Below, piece by piece: positions 1-7,746 of a stretch of 22,709 bases of DNA. The notes below the pieces were generated by a model that saw only the letters and a program-made list of their open reading frames with translations, was not told the origin of the DNA and did not search any database. Made by a program: the position numbers and the translations under genes. The stretch is from the NCBI GenBank assembly GCA_964390715.1, contig CAYMIM010000027.1, positions 1 to 22,709 on the forward strand, in the 5' to 3' direction. This stretch comes from JACOVP01 sp964390715 (GTDB lineage Archaea > Nanobdellota > Nanobdellia > SCGC-AAA011-G17 > UBA489). Every line of letters starts with the position of its first letter. Within the stretch, counting starts at the first letter, position 1.

Positions 1-23
1 TTTTAGGCGTCAAAGAAGAGACT

Positions 24-254
24 ATGATTGAATTCACTAAGCAGAGCACATTTATTGCTATCACTACTATTATTTTTGTTATTATCTTTTTAAAAGCATT
101 AACCAACGCATTTGGGCCTATTCTTTTAACCAATATGGAAGCAGGATTTTGGAACTCCACTAAGCGCGTTATCTTTTCACCTAAAGTCTTGGGCGCTATC
201 TTCTTGCTAGCAGTGACTGCTTTCACTGTTCGTTACTTAGGATCCAGCAAATAA
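24..254 (+). CDS. Small two-helix membrane protein (possibly the 3' end of a longer gene)
   Basis: The product is 76 aa with two hydrophobic stretches, about residues 9-30 and 54-72, joined by a polar loop, so a membrane protein with two helices is likely. I do not recognise a family. The reading frame stays open from the ATG at 24 back to the window edge (base 3), so this may be the C-terminal part of a longer protein. No Shine-Dalgarno is obvious before ATG 24, and a TATA box 30 nt upstream would fall outside the window, so the start cannot be settled here. It converges on the coiled-coil gene that ends at 262, with only seven bases and a T-rich run between them. Confidence 0.5.
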   Translation: MIEFTKQSTFIAITTIIFVIIFLKALTNAFGPILLTNMEAGFWNSTKRVIFSPKVLGAIFLLAVTAFTVRYLGSSK

Positions 255-261
255 TATTTGA

Positions 262-876
262 TTATTTTTTTAATCTTTCTGTAATCTTTGACAATTCCTT
301 CACGTTAGAAGACAAAGGAGTGATTATATTCTGCAACACTTTTTCCAGCGCTTTTATTTCTGTGCCGACTTCTGTGATATGCTCGTCATAGTCACGCACT
401 TTTCCTATGATTATCTTTTGCAAACTTTCCACTTTGTTGTCCAAGCGGACTAACTCCTGCTTGATAGAAAGCACATCAGTACGCACTTTTTCCTTCCAAA
501 CATTCAAATCGCCAACACTTTCGACAACTTTTTGCCATTTTTCATCGATGATAGATTCCGCGATCTGTTCGATCATGTCTTCCGTATCTCTGCCGAAATT
601 ACCTTCTCCCATAGAGGGACGTGTGGCTGTAGGTGTGATCTGAACTACTTGAGGAGCTGGAGCTGTTCTAGTCATGGATAACGCTGAAGGCCGCATGCCT
701 TGTGGTGATGGAGCAGGAAGTGTTTCTACATTTGCTTTTGTTTCCGCTTGTGTTAACGCGTCAGCAATTTGCTCATAAGTGAAACCTTGGCTTTCCAGCT
801 CTTCTATCACTTGCTTATTAGAAGCTCCACGCCTGAGCATGCCTATGACTACATCTGTTGGCGGTTCATTTGCCAT
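262..876 (-). CDS. Coiled-coil protein, possibly a FlaC/ArlC-like accessory factor
   Basis: The product is 204 aa in three parts. Residues 1-45 are a small helical domain with two similar short helix units (VVIGMLRRGASNKQVIEEL, then FTYEQIADALTQ). Residues 50-95 are a Pro/Ala/Thr-rich linker. Residues 100-204 are a long heptad-rich coiled coil ending in KITERLKK. There is no signal peptide or membrane helix, so it should be cytoplasmic. It overlaps the end of the upstream minus-strand gene by 11 nt, so the two are probably co-translated. The coiled coil and its place opposite a FlaI-like ATPase recall archaellum accessory proteins of the FlaC/D/E group. That link is inference from context, because the C-terminal domain typical of FlaD/E was not seen. 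Confidence 0.75.
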   Translation of the reverse strand: MANEPPTDVVIGMLRRGASNKQVIEELESQGFTYEQIADALTQAETKANVETLPAPSPQGMRPSALSMTRTAPAPQVVQITPTATRPSMGEGNFGRDTEDMIEQIAESIIDEKWQKVVESVGDLNVWKEKVRTDVLSIKQELVRLDNKVESLQKIIIGKVRDYDEHITEVGTEIKALEKVLQNIITPLSSNVKELSKITERLKK

Positions 877-1258
877 GTTTTTTACCCGCCATTATCTTGT
901 GAGGAATATGTTTATGCTGCAGCACGATTTTTTCCACTTCTTCCTCTGTCACGAAACGCATAGGATTCAACAAGTCGATGTATCTTTCGAGGACTTTGAT
1001 CTGCTCTTTTTTCGCGAAGAGCTCCATTTCTTTCACGACATTACGCATAGTATCTTGTGTGAGGAAAATTTCTTGACGCATTTCTCTGAGATCATCATTG
1101 AGAATTTTCATTTCTCGCAACAATCGTTTGTACTCTTCGATCATATTTTGATTGACAATAAGCAATCGCTCGCCGAGCAAGTTGTATTTATTTTCTAGCG
1201 TTCTGACACGGTTATTGAGATCAACAATGACTTGGGTTATTTCTTGTCCATCAGGCAT
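866..1258 (-). CDS. Coiled-coil protein upstream of the secretion ATPase (conserved hypothetical)
   Basis: From ATG 1258 this encodes 130 aa, nearly all helical, with heptads over residues 5-95 (for example RVRTLENKYNLLGERL) and a C-terminal stretch LLNPMRFVTEEEVEKIV. There is no signal peptide, so it should be cytoplasmic. The frame is open up to an ATG at 1402, but that would overlap the start of the divergent ATPase gene at 1390 and would add an uncharacteristic N-terminus. A TATA-like TATTTAAA on the minus strand (1318-1311) favours a start downstream, either GTG 1282 or ATG 1258. It is followed by the 204-aa coiled-coil gene with an 11-nt overlap. The pair may scaffold the ATPase; this is inference from adjacency. 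Confidence 0.7.
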   Translation of the reverse strand: MPDGQEITQVIVDLNNRVRTLENKYNLLGERLLIVNQNMIEEYKRLLREMKILNDDLREMRQEIFLTQDTMRNVVKEMELFAKKEQIKVLERYIDLLNPMRFVTEEEVEKIVLQHKHIPHKIMAGKKHGK

Positions 1259-1310
1259 TTGTGTTGTAGAACTATGTTCCACCTCTTCGCTATTCTCAAC
1301 GCTATCGTCC

Positions 1311-1318
1311 TTTAAATA
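1311..1318 (-). promoter_or_regulatory. Candidate TATA box for the coiled-coil gene pair
   Basis: On the minus strand this reads TATTTAAA, 36 nt before GTG 1282 and 60 nt before ATG 1258. It lies inside the longest possible reading frame of the gene, which is one reason to prefer an internal start. Confidence 0.35.
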
Positions 1319-1360
1319 GCTTTTGCCTTTGTTTGCTTTGTTGTCACCTATGAGGAAAGT

Positions 1361-1368
1361 ATTTAAAT
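1361..1368 (+). promoter_or_regulatory. TATA box for the ATPase operon
   Basis: ATTTAAAT lies 28-29 nt before ATG 1390, the spacing that gives a leaderless or nearly leaderless archaeal mRNA. The element is a perfect palindrome, so it could also support transcription toward the minus-strand coiled-coil genes. Confidence 0.6.
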
Positions 1369-1389
1369 TTCGTTCTTTCCGTTGTTTCC

Positions 1390-3678
1390 ATGCCAGAGGC
1401 ACAAAAAACAGGTGAGTACGAAGTTATTCTGGAAGGGAGCGAGGAAGTTTTACGCATTGACGCGAGCAAATGGAGCCATAGCCCCTCAGTTGAAGATCAT
1501 CCGCTAGTAATGGCGAGTACCATTGACAAACTTGTTGAAGTTCCTAGTATCAGCAGATTACAATTCCATCAGAGACGCTACTATTCTTATCCTTCTGAGC
1601 AAACAACCTATCTTGTTGAGATAGCCAAAATCTATGATCATTTAGTACGCGGGAAAAAATTGTTCACGTTGGGAGCCTTAGGTTTTGATGAATCTTACAT
1701 GAGATTTATTCAGGAGAAAAACGCATTGTTTGAGTATTTGGTTTTTGACCTCTTGCGCCACGATCCTTTAGGTTGTTATGTTGAAGTGCAGCGATTGCTG
1801 CGCGAAGAACAGATAGCTGTTCAACGTGAAACTGTACAGTCTTTATTACATCTTCGCAAACGCTACGCTGGACTCTTGGAATATTTTTTTACTTTACTTG
1901 ACTCATCGCAAATGGTTGCTACTGTTCGCGCTCAATTAGCAGGTCACAAAATAGGAGACCGTAGCCTCTATCGCCAATTATTCAGACCGTTAATGACTCC
2001 AGATTTCATGTACACGCAAGTCATGGCGCAACATCCTCTCAATGGAGAACAGATAGAAGTATACACCCGAGGTATTAGCGAGATCACAATTTATCGCCGA
2101 CCAGGAGACATCAAACTTTTATATCACCTCTATCCACCAGAATTCAAACTAGAAGAAGATGAATACACTTTACTTGAATTAGCACGCACTGTTTTGGCAG
2201 AACACAAGCCACGACAAGAAGAATTTCTAGACCCACAACGCATGCGGAAAACATTTTTCAACATTGGACGAGACTTACTGCAAGAGTTAGCAGACCACAA
2301 AAATATCTCTCTTGACTATAAGAGGATTGAACAATTAGCAGACGTGCTTGTCCGATATACTGTTGGCTTTGGCTTGCTGGAAATTTTATTACAAGATGAG
2401 AAAGTGCAAGACATCATGATCAATGGACCGATAGGACAAACACCTATTTTCTTAGTGCATCAAGACTATGGTGAATGCGTGACGAATATTATTCCCAGCA
2501 GAGAAGACAGCGATAGTTGGGCAACTAAATTACGCTTACTCAGTGGAAGACCATTGGATGAAGCGAATCCTATCTTGGACACAGAATTATCAGTGCCTGG
2601 CGCTCGCAGCAGAGTCTCTGTGATTACCACTCCTTTAAGTCCTGTTGGTTTGTCATTCGCCCTGAGAAGACATCGTGATAATCCCTGGACTTTTCCTCTA
2701 TTTATTCAACAGAAAATGTTGACCCCTTTAGCATCCGCGGTGTTGAGCTTCATGATCGATGGAGGCAGAACCATGCTTTTCGCTGGAACCAGAGGCAGTG
2801 GTAAAACCAGTTTGCTTGGAGCGGCATTGATTGAAATCATGCGAAAATATAGAATCATCACTGTGGAAGACACTCTAGAGCTTAGCGTGGACGCGATGCG
2901 CACTCTAGGCTATAATATTCAACCGATGAAAGTACGCGCGGCTTTAATGAGTGGTGGCAATGAAGTCACCGCTGATGAAGGCATTAGAACTTCTCTACGT
3001 CTCGGAGATAGCTCGTTGATTGTAGGAGAGATCAGAAGCGTTGAAGCGAAAGCATTATTTGAAGCGATGCGCATTGGCGCGCTTGCGAATGTTGTCGCTG
3101 GCACGATTCATGGAGCACATCCGTACGCTGTCTATGACCGTGTCGTGAATGATTTAGGAGTTCCCAAAACTAGCTTCAAGGCTGTGGATATTATTGTTGT
3201 CAGCAATCCTGTTCGTAGTGGCGATGGAATGAAAAGCTGGAGAAGAGTCTTGCAGATCACTGAAGTCAGAAAACACTGGGATGATGATCCACAAAAACAG
3301 GGCGGCTTTGTTGACTTATTCAGATACGACAGCAAAACAGACACCTTACTTCCTACGGATGATTTGTTGCAAGGAAATAGCGATGTCTTGAAATCGATCG
3401 CGGCGAATGTTCGTGAATGGGCAGGTGATTGGGACGCGGTGTGGGACAATATTTTATTACGCGCGAAAATAAAAGAAACTTTGGTCAAAGCAGCACAAGC
3501 TTATCAGCTCCCTGAATTACTGGAAGCAACTTTTGTCGCGCAGAGCAATGACACCTTCCATCAAAGCTCGGACAAGATCAGGGAACAGTATGGCTCTTTT
3601 GACAGCATGCGCATCTTTTCAGACTGGGAAACATGGCTACGACAAGAAGTCAAGCGCAGGAAGTTCTCGACATCATGA
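1390..3678 (+). CDS. Type IV filament/type II secretion-family ATPase (FlaI/TadA/GspE-like)
   Basis: The product is 762 aa. The C-terminal half is a secretion ATPase with, in order, Walker A GTRGSGKT (466-473), an Asp box ITVEDTLEL (490-498), a Walker B region SSLIVGEIR (541-549) and a His box GTIHG (571-575). The N-terminal half holds the usual linker domain from about residue 280, including VGFGLLEILLQDEKVQDIMING. It also has about 270 extra residues without a family I recognise; archaeal FlaI proteins are usually 500-550 aa. Such enzymes form hexamers on the inner face of the membrane and power pilus assembly or secretion. It is coupled by an ATGA overlap to the FlaJ/TadC-like platform gene, the expected partner. 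The start at ATG 1390 fits the TATA box at 1361. Whether it serves adhesion, secretion or motility is not visible; no archaellin operon is seen here. Confidence 0.93.
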   Translation: MPEAQKTGEYEVILEGSEEVLRIDASKWSHSPSVEDHPLVMASTIDKLVEVPSISRLQFHQRRYYSYPSEQTTYLVEIAKIYDHLVRGKKLFTLGALGFDESYMRFIQEKNALFEYLVFDLLRHDPLGCYVEVQRLLREEQIAVQRETVQSLLHLRKRYAGLLEYFFTLLDSSQMVATVRAQLAGHKIGDRSLYRQLFRPLMTPDFMYTQVMAQHPLNGEQIEVYTRGISEITIYRRPGDIKLLYHLYPPEFKLEEDEYTLLELARTVLAEHKPRQEEFLDPQRMRKTFFNIGRDLLQELADHKNISLDYKRIEQLADVLVRYTVGFGLLEILLQDEKVQDIMINGPIGQTPIFLVHQDYGECVTNIIPSREDSDSWATKLRLLSGRPLDEANPILDTELSVPGARSRVSVITTPLSPVGLSFALRRHRDNPWTFPLFIQQKMLTPLASAVLSFMIDGGRTMLFAGTRGSGKTSLLGAALIEIMRKYRIITVEDTLELSVDAMRTLGYNIQPMKVRAALMSGGNEVTADEGIRTSLRLGDSSLIVGEIRSVEAKALFEAMRIGALANVVAGTIHGAHPYAVYDRVVNDLGVPKTSFKAVDIIVVSNPVRSGDGMKSWRRVLQITEVRKHWDDDPQKQGGFVDLFRYDSKTDTLLPTDDLLQGNSDVLKSIAANVREWAGDWDAVWDNILLRAKIKETLVKAAQAYQLPELLEATFVAQSNDTFHQSSDKIREQYGSFDSMRIFSDWETWLRQEVKRRKFSTS

Positions 3679-5792
3679 CACCTCCAGTAGATGATGTTTT
3701 ACATAAATATCAAGAACGTCTCGCAGTAGCGACTGGAGATCTTTTTTCCTCAGTACCTTTAGTGCAATCCCGCGAATATTCACTTTTTCGCAAAGAAGCT
3801 CTTGAAAAAAAACTAACTTACTATGAGCAGTGGTGCCAGTTCGCTGAACGCGTGTTGCCTGTGAAAGCAAACACCAAAGACATTCCAGCATTAGAAGAAT
3901 CTTTGACCGCATGTCATCTTGAAATCAGCGTGAATAGCACAGCGAGCTTCGCAGCTTTGATTGCCCTTGGCATTGTTTTCTTTGGCATCTTTATTGGTAT
4001 TGTGAGCTATATGCTTGGCACTCTTCTCCTCTTCGCCAGCTTGTTTTTTGTTATCACTGGCATTGCGCTTGTCAGACCTTTGTCTCATCTTCCTCATTAT
4101 TTCGCGACCCGATGGCGATTACAAGTGAGCAATCAAATGGTTTTGTGCATCCTCTATATGGTGATGTACATGCGTCATACTTCCAACCTAGAACATGCCG
4201 TGAAATTTTCAGCTGAACATTTGGGAGGACCTCTAAGCCTAGATTTGAAGCGAGTGTTCTGGAACGTGGAAACTCAGAAATATTTCACGATCAAGGAAAG
4301 CTTGGACGCCTATCTAGAGCAATGGCGAAAATATAATCTAGAATTTCTGGAGGCATTTCACTTAATTGAAGGCAGCTTGTATGAATCCAGCGAATCCAAA
4401 CGTCTCGAATTATTGGAGAAATCATTGCAAGTTATGCTTGATGGCACGTATGACAAGATGCTCCACTACGCGCAAAATTTGAAAAGCCCCATCACTGTCT
4501 TGCATATGCTGGGAGTTATTCTTCCTATCTTGGGACTAGTCATGTTTCCTTTGATTGGTAGTTTTTTATCTGGATTAATTAAATGGTATCATCTCGCGTT
4601 CTTGTACAATCTTATCTTACCTTTCTTAGTCTTGTATTTGGGCAATGCTATGCTGAGCAAACGACCTACTGGCTATGGCGAGACTGATATCTTAACACAA
4701 CATCCTGACTTGAAGCGCTATCAATCCTTATCTAGTGGTCTTTCTCCCCTGAGTGTCACGTCCGCAATCATCGCGTTATTTTGTCTTGTTGGCCTTATTC
4801 CTGTCGCTTTGTACTTCATTAATCCCGCTTTAGATTTTACTTTTTTTGGCGGGAAGTTTTTTGATTACAAAGGAGAGAATGGACCTTATGGTGTAGGCGC
4901 GTTATTTTTGAGTCTCTTGATTCCCTTGGGATTATCTTTAGGACTCGCATTTCATTACTGGATTAAAAGCAGAAAGCTTATCGCGTTCAAAGAAAAAACT
5001 AATTCCTTAGAGCTTGAATTTAGCGGAGCATTGTTTCAATTAGGCAATCGCATTGGAGATGGGATACCAGCAGAGGCCGCATTTGGCGACGTGAGCCAGC
5101 AGATGCAAGGAACACCTACTGGAGATTTCTTTCGCATAGTCAATATGAATGTTCGCAACTCTGGCATGGGCATCAAGGACGCGATCTTCGATTCCCAAAG
5201 AGGAGCGTTACTTTTTTTCCCCAGCTCTTTGATAGAAAGCACGATGAAAGTTCTCATTGAAAGCGCAAAAAAAGGATCACAGATTGTCAGCAAAAGTTTA
5301 TTGACCATCAGCGATTATGTGACTAGGATTTATCGCATCAATGAACGTCTCAAAGATTTATTGGCTGATGTGCTGAGCAGCATGACAAGCCAAATCACAT
5401 TCTTGACACCACTGATCGCGGGTATTGTTGTTGGCGTTGGCAGCATGGTTGTAACGATCATCAACAAACTTGGAGAACAGTTCGCCAGCTTGGAAACTCC
5501 TGGTGAGGGATTTACCGGAGGATTGACCGCGATAGCTGGCGTGCTAAATATCAAAGACGTGATTCCCAGCTACTATTTCCAACTAATCGTAGGTATTTAT
5601 GTTGTCCAAATCACGATCATTTTGACCTTACTCGCTACACGGATTGAAAGAGGCTATGACCAGACCACGACTCATTATCGACTGAGCAAAAATCTTCTTA
5701 CCGCGGGATTATTGTATTTCGCGGTGAGTTTTATAGGCATTATCATCTTTACAGTGCTCGCGAATACTGTAAGCTTTGTCGGCACGACTTAG
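3675..5792 (+). CDS. Type IV filament membrane platform protein (FlaJ/TadC-like, two T2SSF-type halves)
   Basis: I choose ATG 3675, which forms an ATGA overlap with the ATPase stop; an in-frame ATG at 3633 would overlap the ATPase by 46 nt. The product is 705 aa. Hydrophobic segments lie near residues 92-112, 115-134, 274-298, 307-327, 361-381, 405-428, 575-598, 630-650 and 675-700. Two cytoplasmic helical blocks, about 145-270 and 440-560, match the duplicated T2SSF layout of FlaJ. The second contains LELEFSGALFQLGNRIGDG and a following GMGIKDAIFDS stretch typical of the family. The protein anchors the assembly ATPase and works with it to insert or retract pilin subunits. Its size, about 150 aa more than many FlaJ proteins, comes from extra membrane helices at both ends. 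Confidence 0.9.
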   Translation: MTPPVDDVLHKYQERLAVATGDLFSSVPLVQSREYSLFRKEALEKKLTYYEQWCQFAERVLPVKANTKDIPALEESLTACHLEISVNSTASFAALIALGIVFFGIFIGIVSYMLGTLLLFASLFFVITGIALVRPLSHLPHYFATRWRLQVSNQMVLCILYMVMYMRHTSNLEHAVKFSAEHLGGPLSLDLKRVFWNVETQKYFTIKESLDAYLEQWRKYNLEFLEAFHLIEGSLYESSESKRLELLEKSLQVMLDGTYDKMLHYAQNLKSPITVLHMLGVILPILGLVMFPLIGSFLSGLIKWYHLAFLYNLILPFLVLYLGNAMLSKRPTGYGETDILTQHPDLKRYQSLSSGLSPLSVTSAIIALFCLVGLIPVALYFINPALDFTFFGGKFFDYKGENGPYGVGALFLSLLIPLGLSLGLAFHYWIKSRKLIAFKEKTNSLELEFSGALFQLGNRIGDGIPAEAAFGDVSQQMQGTPTGDFFRIVNMNVRNSGMGIKDAIFDSQRGALLFFPSSLIESTMKVLIESAKKGSQIVSKSLLTISDYVTRIYRINERLKDLLADVLSSMTSQITFLTPLIAGIVVGVGSMVVTIINKLGEQFASLETPGEGFTGGLTAIAGVLNIKDVIPSYYFQLIVGIYVVQITIILTLLATRIERGYDQTTTHYRLSKNLLTAGLLYFAVSFIGIIIFTVLANTVSFVGTT

Positions 5793-5797
5793 CAACG

Positions 5798-5805
5798 TTT
5801 AAATA
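5798..5805 (+). promoter_or_regulatory. TATA box for the Gly/Tyr-rich membrane protein gene
   Basis: TTTAAATA begins 30 nt before ATG 5828, in the short gap after the platform gene. It predicts a leaderless transcript separate from the ATPase operon. Confidence 0.65.
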
Positions 5806-5827
5806 TCGTGAGGACTCAAGTATTTTC

Positions 5828-6568
5828 ATGCAAAAAGAGGTTCAGCATATCCCGTGGATTTCTGTCACGTTAGTGTTGCTAGCTATCGCTACTGTTGGAT
5901 TTTTTTCCTCGTCTGATTTTGGCGTGACTGGAGCTTTAGTGTATCGTGACTATAGTTATGGTGGTGGAAGCTATGGCGGCAGTTATGGTGGTGGAGGCTA
6001 CGGCGGAACTTTTAGCTATGGATTAACTATCACAGAATTTTATCAAGCGTATGCAATCTACATTGACGCTGTGATTTTCTTGCTTATCTTTTTAGGCGTA
6101 GGGAAATCAGTTTTCCTAACTCATTTTGGAAGTGGCGGAAAAGCAGTTTATGTTGCGGTTGGCTTAGCTTTAACTTTGGGTTTAATGATGTGGGAAGAGC
6201 GTGAAAATAGATCTATTATTTCTCAATTAGGTCCTTGGGGATTAGCTATTCTTGTCATCGTGGTTCTTGCAGGATGTTATATTGCAGCCCTGAATTTATC
6301 AGAACGATTTACAGGTCGACGAAAACATTGGATCGCTCTTGTTCTTACTCTTGCTTTTGTTCTTGCTTTAGGCGCTTTTTTCCCCGATACAGCACAATTT
6401 ATTTGGAGTGTTCCTTTAGAAATTTGGAATTTCCTTTTATTTATTGTAGGCTTTTTCGCTGATACTTTCAACCTTTCTTCTCCACCAGCAGCGATTATAT
6501 CCACTATCCTTTTGCTTGCTTTAGGTTGGATATTCGTATGGAGAAAATTCCGAAGACCCGGACCATAA
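5828..6568 (+). CDS. Polytopic membrane protein with a Gly/Tyr-rich loop
   Basis: The product is 246 aa with about six or seven hydrophobic helices, near residues 10-26, 76-92, 104-121, 136-155, 166-184, 197-213 and 221-238. Between the first two helices, residues 42-65 form a low-complexity stretch of SYGG and GGGYGG units. The C-terminus is short and basic (RKFRRPGP), which suggests a cytoplasmic end. I do not recognise a family. It sits directly after the ATPase/platform pair and before the pilin-like genes, so it may be an accessory membrane part of the same machine; that is inference from position. The start is fixed by the TATA box 30 nt upstream. Confidence 0.8.
   Translation: MQKEVQHIPWISVTLVLLAIATVGFFSSSDFGVTGALVYRDYSYGGGSYGGSYGGGGYGGTFSYGLTITEFYQAYAIYIDAVIFLLIFLGVGKSVFLTHFGSGGKAVYVAVGLALTLGLMMWEERENRSIISQLGPWGLAILVIVVLAGCYIAALNLSERFTGRRKHWIALVLTLAFVLALGAFFPDTAQFIWSVPLEIWNFLLFIVGFFADTFNLSSPPAAIISTILLLALGWIFVWRKFRRPGP
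5951..6022 (+). repeat. In-gene Gly/Tyr/Ser low-complexity repeat
   Basis: About 70 bases of short GG(T/C)GG and TA(T/C)GG units encode repeated SYGG, GGSYGG and GGGYGG. The units are imperfect at the DNA level, so this is a coding low-complexity tract, not a simple microsatellite. Confidence 0.8.
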
Positions 6569-6570
6569 TC

Positions 6571-6990
6571 ATGACACAACAACAAGTTACCCAATTGCTT
6601 GAAACTGATTTGATTAGCTTGAAGTTTCTCTTGAAAAGAAGACTTACGAATGTTCATGAAATAAAAAATAAAGAAGCACAAGTATTACAAAATATTTCCA
6701 ATGCCCTGCAATCTGTCCGCAATATTGAACAGTTTTTAATTTTGGACGCTAAGAAGAGTTCTGCGTCTTTCTCTACTAAACGCCGACAATTAGTCATCAA
6801 GATCATGCGCTCCATTGTCCATCATTTTTGCGAACAAATAAGAAAGGGGGAAGAGATCGCGAATGAAAGCGTCTTTCTTCGTGAAGAGCTAGACAACCTC
6901 TTTACCTTGTGCAAAAGGAAGACTGCCAGCAAACAGCAACAAGAGCAACTTTTAAAAACTCTAACAGATTATTCCCATATCATGATCTAG
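6571..6990 (+). CDS. Small helical, basic protein of unknown function
   Basis: From ATG 6571, two bases after the stop of the membrane protein gene, the product is 139 aa. It is rich in Lys, Arg, Gln and Glu and predicted to be almost all helical, with no signal peptide or membrane span. Longer in-frame starts at 6526 and 6538 would overlap the upstream gene by 31-43 nt and seem less likely. I recognise no domain. The tight spacing on both sides (2 nt before, a strong ribosome site after) puts it in one transcript with its neighbours, so it may be a cytoplasmic partner of the filament machinery; this is only context. Confidence 0.7.
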   Translation: MTQQQVTQLLETDLISLKFLLKRRLTNVHEIKNKEAQVLQNISNALQSVRNIEQFLILDAKKSSASFSTKRRQLVIKIMRSIVHHFCEQIRKGEEIANESVFLREELDNLFTLCKRKTASKQQQEQLLKTLTDYSHIMI

Positions 6991-6994
6991 GAGG
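6989..6994 (+). promoter_or_regulatory. Strong Shine-Dalgarno for the 58-aa gene
   Basis: A full AGGAGG lies five nt before ATG 7000 and overlaps the stop codon of the preceding gene. It is the best ribosome site in the window and is the main reason for calling the short gene. Confidence 0.75.
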
Positions 6995-6999
6995 ATACT

Positions 7000-7176
7000 A
7001 TGAAAGCATTATTTATCTTATTGGGGTTTGTGACACTTTTATTAGGTCTCTTACCTTTTATTCAAGGAATTACTTTTCTTTCTTTCTTAGGATTCATTCC
7101 CTCGAGTGGCACTCCTTATTCCATCATTATTGCTGTAGTAGGAGCTCTTGCATTGTTCGTTGGTTTCCGCAGCTGA
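7000..7176 (+). CDS. 58-aa two-helix membrane protein
   Basis: The product has two hydrophobic segments, about residues 2-21 and 41-55, separated by a loop IPSSGTP, and ends in FRS. It is almost entirely hydrophobic apart from its ends, so a small hairpin membrane protein is likely. The call rests on the AGGAGG site five nt upstream, the clean open frame and the lack of any other use for the stretch. It follows the 139-aa helical gene by nine nt and precedes the promoter of the first pilin-like gene. No family is recognised. Confidence 0.75.
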   Translation: MKALFILLGFVTLLLGLLPFIQGITFLSFLGFIPSSGTPYSIIIAVVGALALFVGFRS

Positions 7177-7188
7177 TTAATCACAATA

Positions 7189-7196
7189 TTTATATA
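7189..7196 (+). promoter_or_regulatory. TATA box of the first pilin-like gene
   Basis: TTTATATA predicts transcription from about 7219. This leaves a short leader of some 17 nt with a GAGG site at 7224-7227 before ATG 7236, unlike most promoters in this window, which look leaderless. Confidence 0.6.
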
Positions 7197-7235
7197 GGAC
7201 TGCCGGCACAAGTTCCCTATAAAGAGGTTCACTAT

Positions 7236-7700
7236 ATGTCTCGCAAAGCTCAAGGTTTACCATTAAACACTGTTATTCTCGCTATTTTAGTTGTGTTAGT
7301 GTTGTTTGTTGTTGGCGCTTTCTTCTTAGGAGGAACCAGCGGCGTTTCCAAACAAATTCGAAGCATTTTCTATCAAAACCAAGAAGGACAAGACCGTGTC
7401 TTCGCTGTACAGACCTGCAATCAACGTTGTGACTCCTTGAAATTATTGCCCGCTAGCGCTTATGAAAAATCCCCTTATTGCAACAGTTTTTTTCTTATCG
7501 ATAGCAATAATGACGGCGAGGCAGATTGTAATTCCCTTAATGGAATATGCCCGAAAGAAGGTAAAGTCTATAAGAAATTCTATTGCTATACTCAGAATGT
7601 AGAAGGAACTACTGGATCTTTGGATGCGCCTTGCACTTTACCCAATGGTGAGGGGCCTAAAGAATTTTGTGCATCCGACTATAAACCAAAACCCGCTTAA
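7236..7700 (+). CDS. Pilin-like protein with Cys-rich ectodomain and EF-hand-like loop
   Basis: I choose ATG 7236, which has GAGG eight nt upstream; the open frame runs further back but over the 58-aa gene. The product is 154 aa. It begins MSRKAQG followed by LPLNTVILAILVVLVLFVVG, the layout of an archaeal prepilin, though the residue at -2 is Gln, not Lys or Arg. The ectodomain has eight Cys (61, 65, 82, 98, 105, 117, 133, 145), enough for four disulfides. Residues 89-97, DSNNDGEAD, look like a Ca-binding loop of EF-hand or dockerin type. The protein is probably displayed outside the membrane, as a filament subunit or anchored. It opens the run of class III signal-peptide genes. Confidence 0.8.
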   Translation: MSRKAQGLPLNTVILAILVVLVLFVVGAFFLGGTSGVSKQIRSIFYQNQEGQDRVFAVQTCNQRCDSLKLLPASAYEKSPYCNSFFLIDSNNDGEADCNSLNGICPKEGKVYKKFYCYTQNVEGTTGSLDAPCTLPNGEGPKEFCASDYKPKPA

Positions 7701-7708
7701 TTTTTTTT
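7701..7708 (+). terminator. T-run terminator after the Cys-rich pilin-like gene
   Basis: Eight T directly follow the TAA stop, before the next TATA box at 7717. Short T tracts are the usual archaeal termination signal; no hairpin is needed or seen. Confidence 0.4.
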
Positions 7709-7716
7709 CCTCAATC

Positions 7717-7724
7717 TTTATATA
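7717..7724 (+). promoter_or_regulatory. TATA box for the 28-aa ORF and the following pilin-like genes
   Basis: TTTATATA begins exactly 30 nt before ATG 7747, the same spacing as at other leaderless starts in the window. Confidence 0.65.
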
Positions 7725-7746
7725 GTTGTTTTCTCTGTTTTCTTTC

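Noticed and set aside
1259..1402. Extended N-terminus of the minus-strand coiled-coil gene from ATG 1402
   Set aside because: It would overlap the start of the divergent ATPase gene and run across its own likely TATA box; the added residues lack the helical character of the rest.
3633..3674. Earlier ATG for the platform protein
   Set aside because: ATG 3675 forms the ATGA overlap seen elsewhere in the same gene group, while 3633 gives a 46-nt overlap with the ATPase.
6909..7235. Long upstream extension of the first pilin-like gene
   Set aside because: It runs over the 58-aa gene and a TATA box and would place the signal peptide inside the protein. ATG 7236 has a ribosome site.
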